Origin: Anaerolineae bacterium
GTDB taxonomy: Bacteria > Chloroflexota > Anaerolineae > JAFGEY01
Reading direction: 5' to 3'
DNA: 14,763 nt
Assembly (NCBI GenBank): GCA_016929775.1
Contig: JAFGIE010000082.1
Span: 1-14,763 of the forward strand
The notes beneath the pieces were generated by a model. It was not told where the DNA came from and made no database searches. It worked only from the letters and a program-made list of their open reading frames with translations. This document shows positions 1 to 6,941 of this stretch, piece by piece (position 1 is the stretch's first letter; the number at the start of each line of letters is the position of its first letter). The translations under genes and the position numbers were made by a program.

Positions 1-20
1 TAAAGCTCTGTCTCGCTCAT
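1..20 (-). CDS. Start of an unidentified gene, cut by the window edge
   Basis: Read on the minus strand, an ATG at 20 begins MSETEL and runs off the window. It has an AGGAG-type ribosome binding site just upstream (minus strand, about 25-29) and a well-formed promoter at 45-73, which is why it is called despite only six visible codons. It is divergent from the rmd-like gene. Nothing can be said about its function. It could be spurious, but the promoter, ribosome binding site and ATG are all in the correct order and spacing. Confidence 0.5.
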
Positions 21-44
21 CTCTCTCCTGGTCTGGGCGCTGTA

Positions 45-73
45 AGTGTACGGAGCATGGCGCCAATTGTCAA
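45..73 (-). promoter_or_regulatory. Sigma-70-like promoter for the leftward gene
   Basis: On the minus strand a perfect TTGACA -35 (68-73) is followed by a 17-base spacer and TACACT as the -10 (45-50, four of six consensus). The predicted transcript start is near 38, giving a leader of about 18 bases with an AGGAG before ATG 20. It is back-to-back with the rightward promoter at 93-121, with only 19 bases between the two -35 boxes, so a single regulator bound there could affect both. Confidence 0.6.
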
Positions 74-92
74 GTCGGCGACCGAGTTCCTT

Positions 93-121
93 TTGCTTGG
101 CGCACGGAACTACGGTATAAT
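93..121 (+). promoter_or_regulatory. Sigma-70-like promoter of the rmd-gmd gene run
   Basis: TTGCTT (93-98), a 17-base spacer and a perfect TATAAT (116-121). Transcription would start near 128, giving a leader of about 50 bases before the GTG at 179. A small GCCGC/GCGGC inverted repeat (122-135) sits at the expected start site. Because the predicted transcript begins near 128, the promoter does not by itself exclude an upstream in-frame GTG at 140. Confidence 0.65.
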
Positions 122-178
122 GCCGCTCACGCGGCGCGCGTGGCGCGCAGAGGGACTCGATCAACGGAGGGATCTGCG

Positions 179-1144
179 GTGAAGGCACTGATCACGGGCG
201 TGTCTGGGTTCGTGGGCAGTCACCTGGCGCGTTATCTGCTGGAACACACGGACTGGCAGATCGCGGGCACGGTCTACGGCTCCGATCGGAACATCGCGGA
301 CCTGGGCGGCGCGCTCGAGCTGTACCCGGCGGAGCTGTCTCACCTGCCGGTGGTCGAGTACATCCTGGACCGGGCGCGCCCCGACGTCGTGTATCACCTG
401 GCAGCCATGGCGGTAACGAGCAAGTCGTGGCGCGATCCGGCGGCGACGCTGCACGTCAACCTCGCGATGCAGGCAAACGTGTTGCAGGCAGTGGTCAACC
501 TGGGCCTAAAGTGCCGTATGCTGGTGGTAGGGTCGAGCGAAGAGTACGGCGCTGTCGCGGCGCACGACCTCCCGGTGGACGAGGAGACCCCCCTCCGGCC
601 CATGAACCCCTATGCGGTGAGCAAGATCGGGCAGGACATGCTCGGGCTGCAGTACTACCTGAGCCACGGTCTGGACACGGTACGCGTCAGGCCCTTCAAC
701 CACATCGGACCACGCCAAGGGCTGGGCTTTGTGACGTCCGACTTTGCCTCGCAAGTGGCGCGGATCGAGGCGGGGCGGCAGGAACCGGTCATGCGGGTCG
801 GGAACCTGGACGCGGAGCGCGACTTTACCGACGTGCGCGACGTCGTGCGCGCCTACCATCTGCTGACGCTACACGGCGCACCTGGAGAGGTGTACAACGT
901 CGGTTCCGGGGCATCGCACGCCATCCGGGAGGTGCTCGACGCGCTCTTGGCATCGAGCAGGGCCAAGATCGAGGTCGAGGCGGATCCCGCCAGGATGCGT
1001 CCCAGCGACGTTCCGCGCGTCGTGTGCGACTATGGCAAGCTGCGCGCGTGCACGGGTTGGAAACCGAGGTTCACGTTCGCCGAGAGCTTGGCTGACGTGC
1101 TGGCGTATTGGCGCGCCGAGGTGGGGCGCGAGGAGGAGGGCTAG
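179..1144 (+). CDS. rmd: GDP-4-dehydro-6-deoxy-D-mannose reductase (Rmd-like SDR)
   Basis: Extended short-chain dehydrogenase, 321 residues, which is normal for the family. It is predicted to reduce the 4-keto sugar made by Gmd to GDP-D-rhamnose with NAD(P)H in the cytoplasm. Visible features are an N-terminal Rossmann motif TGxxGFVG (residues 6-13), the catalytic YAVSK (Y145, K149), an SSEEYG segment (119-124) and the family-typical RPFNHIGP stretch (171-178) followed by a [17 protein letters not shown] region. The start is the GTG at 179, with GGAGG at 166-170 eight bases away; the in-frame GTG at 140 would add 13 unconserved residues. An Arg stands where Rmd enzymes usually have Gly in the GPGQ motif (GPRQ, 177-180). 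It lies 4 bases before gmd, which supports the assignment. A related 4-reductase or epimerase acting on another GDP-sugar is possible. Confidence 0.8.
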   Translation: MKALITGVSGFVGSHLARYLLEHTDWQIAGTVYGSDRNIADLGGALELYPAELSHLPVVEYILDRARPDVVYHLAAMAVTSKSWRDPAATLHVNLAMQANVLQAVVNLGLKCRMLVVGSSEEYGAVAAHDLPVDEETPLRPMNPYAVSKIGQDMLGLQYYLSHGLDTVRVRPFNHIGPRQGLGFVTSDFASQVARIEAGRQEPVMRVGNLDAERDFTDVRDVVRAYHLLTLHGAPGEVYNVGSGASHAIREVLDALLASSRAKIEVEADPARMRPSDVPRVVCDYGKLRACTGWKPRFTFAESLADVLAYWRAEVGREEEG

Positions 1145-1148
1145 GGCC

Positions 1149-2120
1149 ATGCCTACTGCGCTGATCACGGGCATCACTGGTCAGGACGGTTCGTACCTGG
1201 CAGAGTTCTTGTTGGGCAAGGGCTACAACGTCGTCGGGATGGTGCGGCGCAGCAGCACCGTGAACTTTCAGCGCATCGAGCACATGCAGGACGAGATCAC
1301 GCTCGTCCCGGGAGATCTGCTGGACCAGATGTCGTTGGTCGACGCCTTGCAGGAGTATCGACCGCAAGAGGTGTACAACCTGGCGGCGCAGTCCTTTGTC
1401 CCTACCTCGTGGCGGCAGCCCGTCTTCACCGGGGAGGCGACTGCGCTGGGCGTGACGCGCATGCTGGAAGCGGTGCGGATCGTGGATCCCGGCATCCGGT
1501 TCTACCAGGCCTCGAGCAGCGAGATGTTCGGCAAGGTGCGCGAGGTGCCACAGACCGAAGAGACGCCGTTCTACCCGCGCTCCCCCTACGGGGTCGCCAA
1601 GGTGTACGGGCACTGGATCACGGTCAACTATCGCGAAAGCTACGACCTGTTCGCCTGCTCGGGGATCCTGTTCAACCACGAGAGCCCGCGCCGCGGGCTC
1701 GAGTTCGTGACGCGCAAGGTGACGTATGGCGCAGTTCGGATCAAGCTCGGGCTGCAGGCTGACCTACACTTGGGCAACCTGGCATCGCGGCGCGACTGGG
1801 GATACGCCGGGGACTATGTGCGGGCGATGTGGTTGATGCTTCAGCAGGACAAGCCTGACGACTATGTGGTCGGGACGGGCGAGACGCACGCCGTACGCGA
1901 GCTGTGTGAGGTCGCCTTCGGATGCCTGGACCTCGAGTGGGAGCAGTACGTGGTGATCGACCCCAAGTTCTACCGCCCCGCCGACGTGGACCTGCTGGTC
2001 AGCGATCCGAGCAAGGCGCGCGCGACGCTGGGATGGGCGCCAGAAGTGGGCTTTGCGGGGTTGGTCGAGATGATGGTGCGCTCTGACCTGGAGCTGCTGC
2101 GGCGCGAGCACGGGTTGTAG
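1149..2120 (+). CDS. gmd: GDP-mannose 4,6-dehydratase
   Basis: Converts GDP-D-mannose to GDP-4-dehydro-6-deoxy-D-mannose, the branch point to GDP-rhamnose, GDP-fucose and related sugars. The protein has 323 residues, at the short end of the family (the E. coli enzyme is about 370). Visible features are the nucleotide-binding [11 protein letters not shown] (7-17), the RRSS segment for the cofactor phosphate (33-36), the catalytic SSSEMFG (122-128, S/E pair) and YGVAK (Y147, K151), and the substrate-binding NHESPRRG stretch that is nearly diagnostic for Gmd. The start is ATG 1149, preceded by an AGGAGGAGGG tract (1131-1140) inside the end of rmd. Directly follows rmd (4-base gap), so co-transcription is nearly certain. 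Because no fucose synthase (GMER) is in the window, the local product is more likely rhamnose than fucose. Confidence 0.93.
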   Translation: MPTALITGITGQDGSYLAEFLLGKGYNVVGMVRRSSTVNFQRIEHMQDEITLVPGDLLDQMSLVDALQEYRPQEVYNLAAQSFVPTSWRQPVFTGEATALGVTRMLEAVRIVDPGIRFYQASSSEMFGKVREVPQTEETPFYPRSPYGVAKVYGHWITVNYRESYDLFACSGILFNHESPRRGLEFVTRKVTYGAVRIKLGLQADLHLGNLASRRDWGYAGDYVRAMWLMLQQDKPDDYVVGTGETHAVRELCEVAFGCLDLEWEQYVVIDPKFYRPADVDLLVSDPSKARATLGWAPEVGFAGLVEMMVRSDLELLRREHGL

Positions 2121-2158
2121 GGCGCGAGAGCTAGGGGGGCGGCAGGAGCGCATGCAGG

Positions 2159-2178
2159 GCAGGGGGCGTTGTCCCTGC
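2159..2178 (+). other. Short hairpin between gmd and tatD
   Basis: GCAGGG (2159-2164) pairs with CCCTGC (2173-2178) around an 8-base loop. There is no T-run after it, so it is not a clear terminator. It may be an RNA-processing or stabilising structure in the transcript. Its presence in the 88-base gap argues mildly that the tatD reading frame starts downstream at 2209 rather than at the ATG 2152. Confidence 0.3.
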
Positions 2179-2208
2179 GCCGGCAGACGCGATGGAGATG
2201 GTGCGTAC

Positions 2209-3033
2209 GTGGCGTTGATCGAGACACACGCTCACCTGGACAGCCCTCGTTTCGAGGGCGAGCGCGACGAGGTCGTCCGCCGCGCCTGGATGGCGGGCGT
2301 GACGCAGATCGTGACCATCGGCACGGACGTGGCGTCGAGCCAGTCGGCGGTCGAGCTCGCCGACCGGCATGAGGGCGTCTGGGCGAGTGTCGGCGTCCAT
2401 CCGCACGCGGCAGAGAGCGTCGGGCCTACGTCGCTGGCGGAATTGGCGCGTCTCGCCAGGGAACCGGGCGTCGTGGCTGTGGGCGAGATCGGGCTGGACT
2501 ATTACCGGAACTATGCCCCACGGGCAGCGCAACGAGCGGGGTTTGAGGCCCAACTCGACCTGGCGTGTGAGGCATGCCTGCCCGTGGTCGTGCACATCCG
2601 CGATCGCGCCGAGCGCCACGAGGCGTACGACGATGCGCTGCACGCGTTGGCGAAATGGGCGCCCAGCTGGGAGAAGGCGTGCGCCGGTCCGCCAGGCGTA
2701 CTGCACTGCTACTCGGGGGATCTGGCGACCGCCGAGCGTGCGCTCGCCCTCGGCTTCTATGTCGGCGTGGATGGGCCGATCACGTACCCCAATGCGGCTG
2801 CGCTGCGCGACACGATCGGGCGCCTGCCCCTGGATAGGCTGCTGCTCGAGACCGACTGCCCGTACCTCACTCCGCAGGCTCACCGCGGGCGGCGCAACGA
2901 ACCCGCTTACCTGACACACATTGCCCAGTCCCTGGCGCAGCTGTTCGGCGTGTCGGTGGGCGAGGTCGCGCACACGACGACTGCGAACGCGCGCCGCGTG
3001 TTCCGGCTTGCTGTGGCAGGCGGCGCGACGTGA
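2209..3033 (+). CDS. tatD: TatD-family metal-dependent hydrolase (DNase)
   Basis: Amidohydrolase-fold, divalent-metal enzyme of the TatD family, which in characterised members is a 3'-5' DNase/RNase linked to DNA repair or nucleic acid turnover. It has 274 residues from the GTG at 2209. Visible metal ligands and motifs are ETHAHLD (H7, H9), GEIGLDYY (E93), VHIRD (H129), LHCYSG (H166) and LLETDCPYL (D216), so the active site is complete. The start is a choice: GTG 2209 puts ETHAH at the usual distance from the N-terminus and has a GGAG at 2194-2197. The in-frame ATG 2152 would add 19 low-complexity residues and has its AGGAG only 3 bases away. It overlaps the glycosyltransferase start by 4 bases. 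No connection to sugar metabolism is known for the family; it looks like an operon passenger. Confidence 0.88.
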   Translation: MALIETHAHLDSPRFEGERDEVVRRAWMAGVTQIVTIGTDVASSQSAVELADRHEGVWASVGVHPHAAESVGPTSLAELARLAREPGVVAVGEIGLDYYRNYAPRAAQRAGFEAQLDLACEACLPVVVHIRDRAERHEAYDDALHALAKWAPSWEKACAGPPGVLHCYSGDLATAERALALGFYVGVDGPITYPNAAALRDTIGRLPLDRLLLETDCPYLTPQAHRGRRNEPAYLTHIAQSLAQLFGVSVGEVAHTTTANARRVFRLAVAGGAT

Positions 3034-4019
3034 GCACAGCCTCCGCGCCCCCCCTCGATCTGTCGGTGATCGTCGTCAACTGGAACGTGCGGGACCTGCT
3101 CGACCGCTGCCTGGCTTCGGTCGTGGGCAGCGCCGCGGCGGCTGGAGCGGAGCCTGGCACGTGGCTGCTGCCGAGCGGACGTGCGTTCGAGGTGCTGGTC
3201 GTCGACTCGGCTTCGTCGGACGACAGCGTGGGGATGGTGCGCGAGCGCTATCCGCAGGTGCGGCTGTATGCCAGCGAGACGAACCTGGGATACGCCGGCG
3301 GCAATAACCTGGGCATCCGCGAGAGCCGGGGGCGCTGCCTGCTCGTCCTGAATCCTGACGCCGAGCTCGTCGGCGACTGCCTGGAGACCCTGTGCGCGTA
3401 CTTGGCCTCCCATCCGGAAGTGGGCGTGGTGGGCCCGCAACTGCGCTATCCCGATGGGAGCATCCAGTCCTCCAGGCGCCGCTTTCCGACGCTCCGGACC
3501 GCCCTGGTGGACAGCACGTTCCTCGAAAAGTGGTTCCCGAGGCACCCGGCGCTGCGGCGGTACAAGGTGCTGGATCAACCGGACGATGCGGTCTGCGAGG
3601 TGGACTGGGTGGTGGGCGCGTGCCTGCTCGTACGCCGGGAGGCGATCGAAGAGGTGGGGCTGATGGACGAGCGGTACTTTATGTACTCGGAAGAGCTCGA
3701 CTGGCAGCGCCGGATCCGGGACGCGGGGTGGGTGGTCGTCTACCTGCCGGCAGCGCAGGTGGTGCACCACGAGGGCAAGAGCAGCCAGCAGGTGCGCGCG
3801 CTGACGGACATCCGCTATGGCAGGAGCAAGGTCCGCTATTTCCGCCAGCACCACGGCGCGCTGCACGGGGAGGTCGTGCGCCAGTGGCTGTTGGTGCACT
3901 ACCGGTACGAGTGGACGGTCGAGGCGCTCAAGTGGCTCGCCGGGCACCGGCGCGACCTGCGGCGGGCGAGGATGGACGCCTACCGCCAGGTCATCCGGAG
4001 CGGGCTGCGTCCGGACTAG
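3030..4019 (+). CDS. Family 2 glycosyltransferase (rhamnosyltransferase-like)
   Basis: GT-A fold inverting glycosyltransferase, 329 residues, of the GT2 group that includes WbbL-type rhamnosyltransferases. Visible features are LSVIVVNWNVRDLL at 11-24 (first beta strand and nucleotide site), VVDSASSDDS (57-66), the TNLGYAGGNN loop (84-93), NPDAEL (108-113, metal/nucleotide binding), WVVGACLLVRREA (193-205) with the acceptor-side SEELDW (220-225, likely catalytic Glu/Asp) and HHEGKSS (246-252). A 17-residue Ala/Gly-rich insert (about 36-52) lengthens the first loop. No membrane helix is evident, so it probably works at the cytoplasmic face. The start is a GTG overlapping the tatD stop (GTGA). 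Its place after rmd-gmd suggests it transfers GDP-D-rhamnose or another hexose to a glycan or lipid acceptor; the donor is inferred from neighbours, not read from the sequence. Confidence 0.85.
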   Translation: MSTASAPPLDLSVIVVNWNVRDLLDRCLASVVGSAAAAGAEPGTWLLPSGRAFEVLVVDSASSDDSVGMVRERYPQVRLYASETNLGYAGGNNLGIRESRGRCLLVLNPDAELVGDCLETLCAYLASHPEVGVVGPQLRYPDGSIQSSRRRFPTLRTALVDSTFLEKWFPRHPALRRYKVLDQPDDAVCEVDWVVGACLLVRREAIEEVGLMDERYFMYSEELDWQRRIRDAGWVVVYLPAAQVVHHEGKSSQQVRALTDIRYGRSKVRYFRQHHGALHGEVVRQWLLVHYRYEWTVEALKWLAGHRRDLRRARMDAYRQVIRSGLRPD

Positions 4020-4064
4020 CTCCGGCGGAGCGCGTGCAGAGGGCGTGGACGCGAGGATGGCGCG

Positions 4065-4679
4065 ATGAAACTGGGTTTCTTGGCATCGGGGCGGGGGAGC
4101 AACATGCAGGCAGTGATCGACGCGTGCGCGTCGGGCCAGTTGCCGGCAAAGCCGTGCGTCGTGATCAGCAACAACAGCGGGTCGGGTGCGATCGTGCGGG
4201 CGCAGCGCGCCGTGATCCCGTGGGCTCACCTGAGCAGCGTGACGCATCCCGACCCGGACGCGCTCGACCGGGCCATGTGTGACACGCTCTACGAGCACGG
4301 AGCGGAGCTCGTGGTCCTCGCCGGCTATATGAAGCGGGTGGGTCCGCGTACGCTGGACGCATACGCAGGGCGGGTGATCAACATCCATCCCGCCCTGTTG
4401 CCCAGGTTCGGCGGAGCAGGGATGTATGGCGCGCGCGTGCACGCGTCGGTGCTGGCGGCGGGCGCACGCGAGACGGGGGTCACGATCCACGTCGTGGACG
4501 CCGAGTATGACCACGGGACGATCCTGGCGCAGCGACGGGTGCCGGTGCTGGAGGGCGACGAGCCAGAGACGCTCGCGCAGCGCGTGCTGGTCCAGGAGCA
4601 CGCGCTGCTGGTCGAGACGATCGGGCGCATCGCGCGCGGCGAGATCGCGCTTCCCGGCAGGGCGGAGGTCGACAAGTGA
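4065..4679 (+). CDS. purN: Phosphoribosylglycinamide formyltransferase (GART, PurN)
   Basis: Third step of purine synthesis: transfers a formyl group from 10-formyltetrahydrofolate to glycinamide ribonucleotide. The protein has 204 residues, normal for PurN. Visible features are the phosphate-binding SGRGSNMQ (8-15), VVISNN (32-37), INIHPALLP with the catalytic N106 and H108, and the DAEYDHG segment in which D149 aligns with the essential Asp144 of E. coli PurN. It carries the FGGxGMYGxxVH variant of the loop after the HPALLP motif instead of the E. coli-type PGLHTH. ATG 4065 has a GAGG at 4053-4056. It lies 45 bases after the glycosyltransferase and overlaps the next gene by 4 bases. It has no obvious tie to GDP-sugar synthesis beyond general nucleotide supply. 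Confidence 0.93.
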   Translation: MKLGFLASGRGSNMQAVIDACASGQLPAKPCVVISNNSGSGAIVRAQRAVIPWAHLSSVTHPDPDALDRAMCDTLYEHGAELVVLAGYMKRVGPRTLDAYAGRVINIHPALLPRFGGAGMYGARVHASVLAAGARETGVTIHVVDAEYDHGTILAQRRVPVLEGDEPETLAQRVLVQEHALLVETIGRIARGEIALPGRAEVDK

Positions 4680-5446
4680 CGCTGCGCATCGCACAAGTCA
4701 AGGTCTACCCCGTAAAGGGGGACCTGCAGGCCAACCACCGGCGCCTGATGGCGATCCTGGCAGCGCTCGCGCACGAGGGTCCGGATGTCGTGGTCACGCC
4801 CGAGTGCTTCCTGGATGGCTATGTGGCGACGGAGGACTGGGTCGACGGGCAGTCGATCCGGCGGTATGCGGTCGACCCGCTGCGCTCAGAGCTGGTCGGG
4901 GAGGTGCGCGATTGGGCTGCTGCGCACCGGGCGTGGGTGGCGCTGGGCTGTACGCGCCTCGCGAGCGGCGGCGCAGCCAACAGCGCGCTGCTCATCGACC
5001 GGTCTGGGTCGCAGGTGGGGGTGTACGACAAGGTGCACTGCCAGACGCACGACGCCAAGTTCGTGCCGGGGGACAGCCTGCCGGTCTTTGACTCGGACTT
5101 TGGGCCGTTCGGCGTCATGATCTGCGCGGACCGGCGATGGCCCGAGACGGTGCGCACGCTCGCGCTGGGCGGCGCGCGCATCATCCTGAACCCGACCTAT
5201 GGGATGCACGACGAGCGCAACCTGCGGATGATGCAGACGCGGTCGTACGAGAGCGAGGTCGTGATCGCCTTCACGCACCCCGGGCAGTCGTTGATCACGG
5301 GCCCGCGCGGCGAGATCGTGACGGACGAGACCTCGGAGGCGCGGACGTACGCCGTGAGCGACGTGGACCTGGACGTGGTCGACCAAGTGCGCGCGGGGCG
5401 GAGCGCTCACCTGCGCGACCGTAGGCCAGACGTGTACAGGCTCTGA
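4676..5446 (+). CDS. Carbon-nitrogen hydrolase (nitrilase superfamily amidase)
   Basis: Cytoplasmic thiol amidase/carbamoylase of the nitrilase superfamily, 256 residues. The Glu-Lys-Cys triad is complete: E43 in TPECFLDGY, K119 in VYDKVH and C150 in MICADRRWPE. The last motif resembles N-carbamoyl-D-amino acid hydrolases (CNDRRWPE) more than omega-amidases or NAD synthetase glutaminase domains, but the protein is about 50 residues shorter than typical carbamoylases, so the substrate is open. It starts at a GTG overlapping the purN stop (GTGA) with GGAGG seven bases upstream. As the last gene of the run it is followed at once by the hairpin at 5461-5506. Translational coupling to purN hints at a role in nucleotide or amide nitrogen metabolism; that is inference. 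Confidence 0.82.
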   Translation: MTLRIAQVKVYPVKGDLQANHRRLMAILAALAHEGPDVVVTPECFLDGYVATEDWVDGQSIRRYAVDPLRSELVGEVRDWAAAHRAWVALGCTRLASGGAANSALLIDRSGSQVGVYDKVHCQTHDAKFVPGDSLPVFDSDFGPFGVMICADRRWPETVRTLALGGARIILNPTYGMHDERNLRMMQTRSYESEVVIAFTHPGQSLITGPRGEIVTDETSEARTYAVSDVDLDVVDQVRAGRSAHLRDRRPDVYRL

Positions 5447-5460
5447 GAGCGTGCTCCAGT

Positions 5461-5506
5461 GCAGGGGGCGCCCCTCGTCTCGCACCGAGACGAGGGGCGC
5501 TCCTGC
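5461..5506. terminator. Bidirectional hairpin between convergent operons
   Basis: A perfect 15-bp stem (5468-5482 with 5486-5500) closes on a 3-base loop (CAC). It can be extended at the base by GCAGG/CCTGC (5461-5465 with 5502-5506) with a small internal loop. It fills almost the whole space between the end of the nitrilase gene (5446) and the stop codon of the HlyD-like gene (5508-5506), where both operons must stop. There is no U-run on either strand, so it is not a textbook intrinsic terminator. It may act as a strong pause or 3'-end-stabilising stem working with Rho. Confidence 0.7.
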
Positions 5507-6921
5507 TAGGGAGCGGGCGGCTGGCGCTGGATCTCGACCAGAGCGGTCATCCCCCAGCGGAGCAAGGGCAGGGCCTGATCGGCGTCCAGCTGCACCGTGA
5601 CAGCATAGACCGTGTCGCCACGGTAGTCTTGCGCCTGAAGGTCGACAGCTGTGACGGCGCCGGTCAACGCGTAGCCTGGGTAGGCGTCAACCGAGACCGT
5701 GGCGCGCTGTCCCTGGGCGACGCCGGCGATCTCGAGCTCGCTGAGGTCGACGGTCCGGATCTCGAGCTGGTCGAGGGTCGCCAGCACGACGACGACCGAT
5801 CCCGGCGAGACCTGGTCCCCGGGCTCCACGGCGACGTCGACGACCGTCCCGGCAAAGGGAGCCAGCAGTTCGGCGTCCTCCATCTGCAGCCGCAAGCGTT
5901 CCACGCCGATCGTGGCTTTCTCCAGACCGGCTTGGGCCTGCGCGATCTGCTCGTCGTCGGGCGGGTCACGATAGGGGTTGTCCCAGGTCTGGAGCGCGAC
6001 GACCTGCAGGCGCGCTGCCTCGACCTCTTGGCGCACGATGTCGAGCGTGATCGAGTAGCTAGCCTGCGCGGCGATCGCCTGCGTGAGCTGTGCGCGCGCC
6101 TCGTCGATCTGCGCGGCGAGGATGCCGAGTCCGACCTCGTGTGCGCGCAGGCCATTGGCTGCGGCGTCGAGCTGGGCCTGCGCCGCCTTGTAGTCAAGCT
6201 GCGCCTGCTCCAGCCGCTTGGTCCACGCGTCGCGCACGTCCTGTTCTTCCCACGGTCGATCGAGCGCCTTGCGGTACTCGTCCTGCGTGTCTGCGAGCGC
6301 GATCTGGGCGCGCTCGAGCGCGACCTCGGCGGTGGTCACGGACGGCGCCGGGCTGTGGGCCTGCGCCTGTGCCAGCGAGAGTTCGAGCTGGCGGACCCGC
6401 GCGCGCGCCGCAGAGACGGCGATGCCGGGGTCCTCCTCTTGGGCCTGCTGGAGACGGAGCTCCTGCGCCGTGAGGGCGACCTCTGCCTGTGCGAGCCGGT
6501 CAGCCGCGTCCTTGTCGGCGCGCCCGATCACGTCGTGGCTGGCGCCCTCGATCAGCGCGTCGAGGGCAGCGCGCTGGACGACGACGTCCTGTTCGGCGCT
6601 GCGCAACGCGAGGGCGAGTTCGGCAGTATCCAGTCGGAGGAGTGGGTTCCCCGCCGCCACGCGATCGCCCTCTGCGACCAGCACGTCCACGACCTCTCCG
6701 CCGATCTCAAAGGCGAGATGTGCAGACCGCACCGGCTCGATCCTGCCTTCGGCAAGGACGGGATCGAGGGCCAAGGGCTGTTGTGCGACGGTCTGCGCGG
6801 GATCGCCCGCCTGGGGCCCTTGGGCCTCCGCGACCGGCGCCCCGACGCCGGGCGGCGCCGTGCACCCGGCAACGGATGCCAGCGCAACCACGGTCAATAG
6901 GATGACAAACCACTTGCTCAT
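5506..6921 (-). CDS. HlyD/MacA-like adaptor lipoprotein of the ABC exporter
   Basis: Membrane-fusion (periplasmic adaptor) protein, 471 residues. A hydrophobic signal segment (about 4-17) ends in a lipobox VAGC, so Cys20 is the predicted lipidated residue and the protein is anchored outside the cytoplasmic membrane. It then has a first lipoyl-like half (about 65-100, EIGGEVVDVLVAEGD), a long Ala/Gln/Glu-rich alpha-helical hairpin (about 100-350, coiled coil), a second lipoyl-like half (about 350-385, APFAGTVVDVAVEPGDQV) and C-terminal beta-barrel/membrane-proximal segments. ATG 6921 follows AGGAG with 6 bases spacing. It lies 20 bases after the permease, last in the minus-strand operon, and probably links the permease to the cell exterior. 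No TolC-like outer membrane channel is in the window, in keeping with a cell envelope lacking a classical outer membrane. Confidence 0.85.
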   Translation of the reverse strand: MSKWFVILLTVVALASVAGCTAPPGVGAPVAEAQGPQAGDPAQTVAQQPLALDPVLAEGRIEPVRSAHLAFEIGGEVVDVLVAEGDRVAAGNPLLRLDTAELALALRSAEQDVVVQRAALDALIEGASHDVIGRADKDAADRLAQAEVALTAQELRLQQAQEEDPGIAVSAARARVRQLELSLAQAQAHSPAPSVTTAEVALERAQIALADTQDEYRKALDRPWEEQDVRDAWTKRLEQAQLDYKAAQAQLDAAANGLRAHEVGLGILAAQIDEARAQLTQAIAAQASYSITLDIVRQEVEAARLQVVALQTWDNPYRDPPDDEQIAQAQAGLEKATIGVERLRLQMEDAELLAPFAGTVVDVAVEPGDQVSPGSVVVVLATLDQLEIRTVDLSELEIAGVAQGQRATVSVDAYPGYALTGAVTAVDLQAQDYRGDTVYAVTVQLDADQALPLLRWGMTALVEIQRQPPAP

Positions 6922-6941
6922 CAGGTACTCCTCACTTTGCG

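Noticed and set aside
2907..4694. Long open frame of about 595 codons on the minus strand, antisense to the glycosyltransferase and purN
   Set aside because: It lies wholly opposite clearly recognisable genes, has no recognisable domain, a His/Arg/Pro-rich composition typical of high-GC antisense frames, and no promoter or ribosome binding site that I could see.
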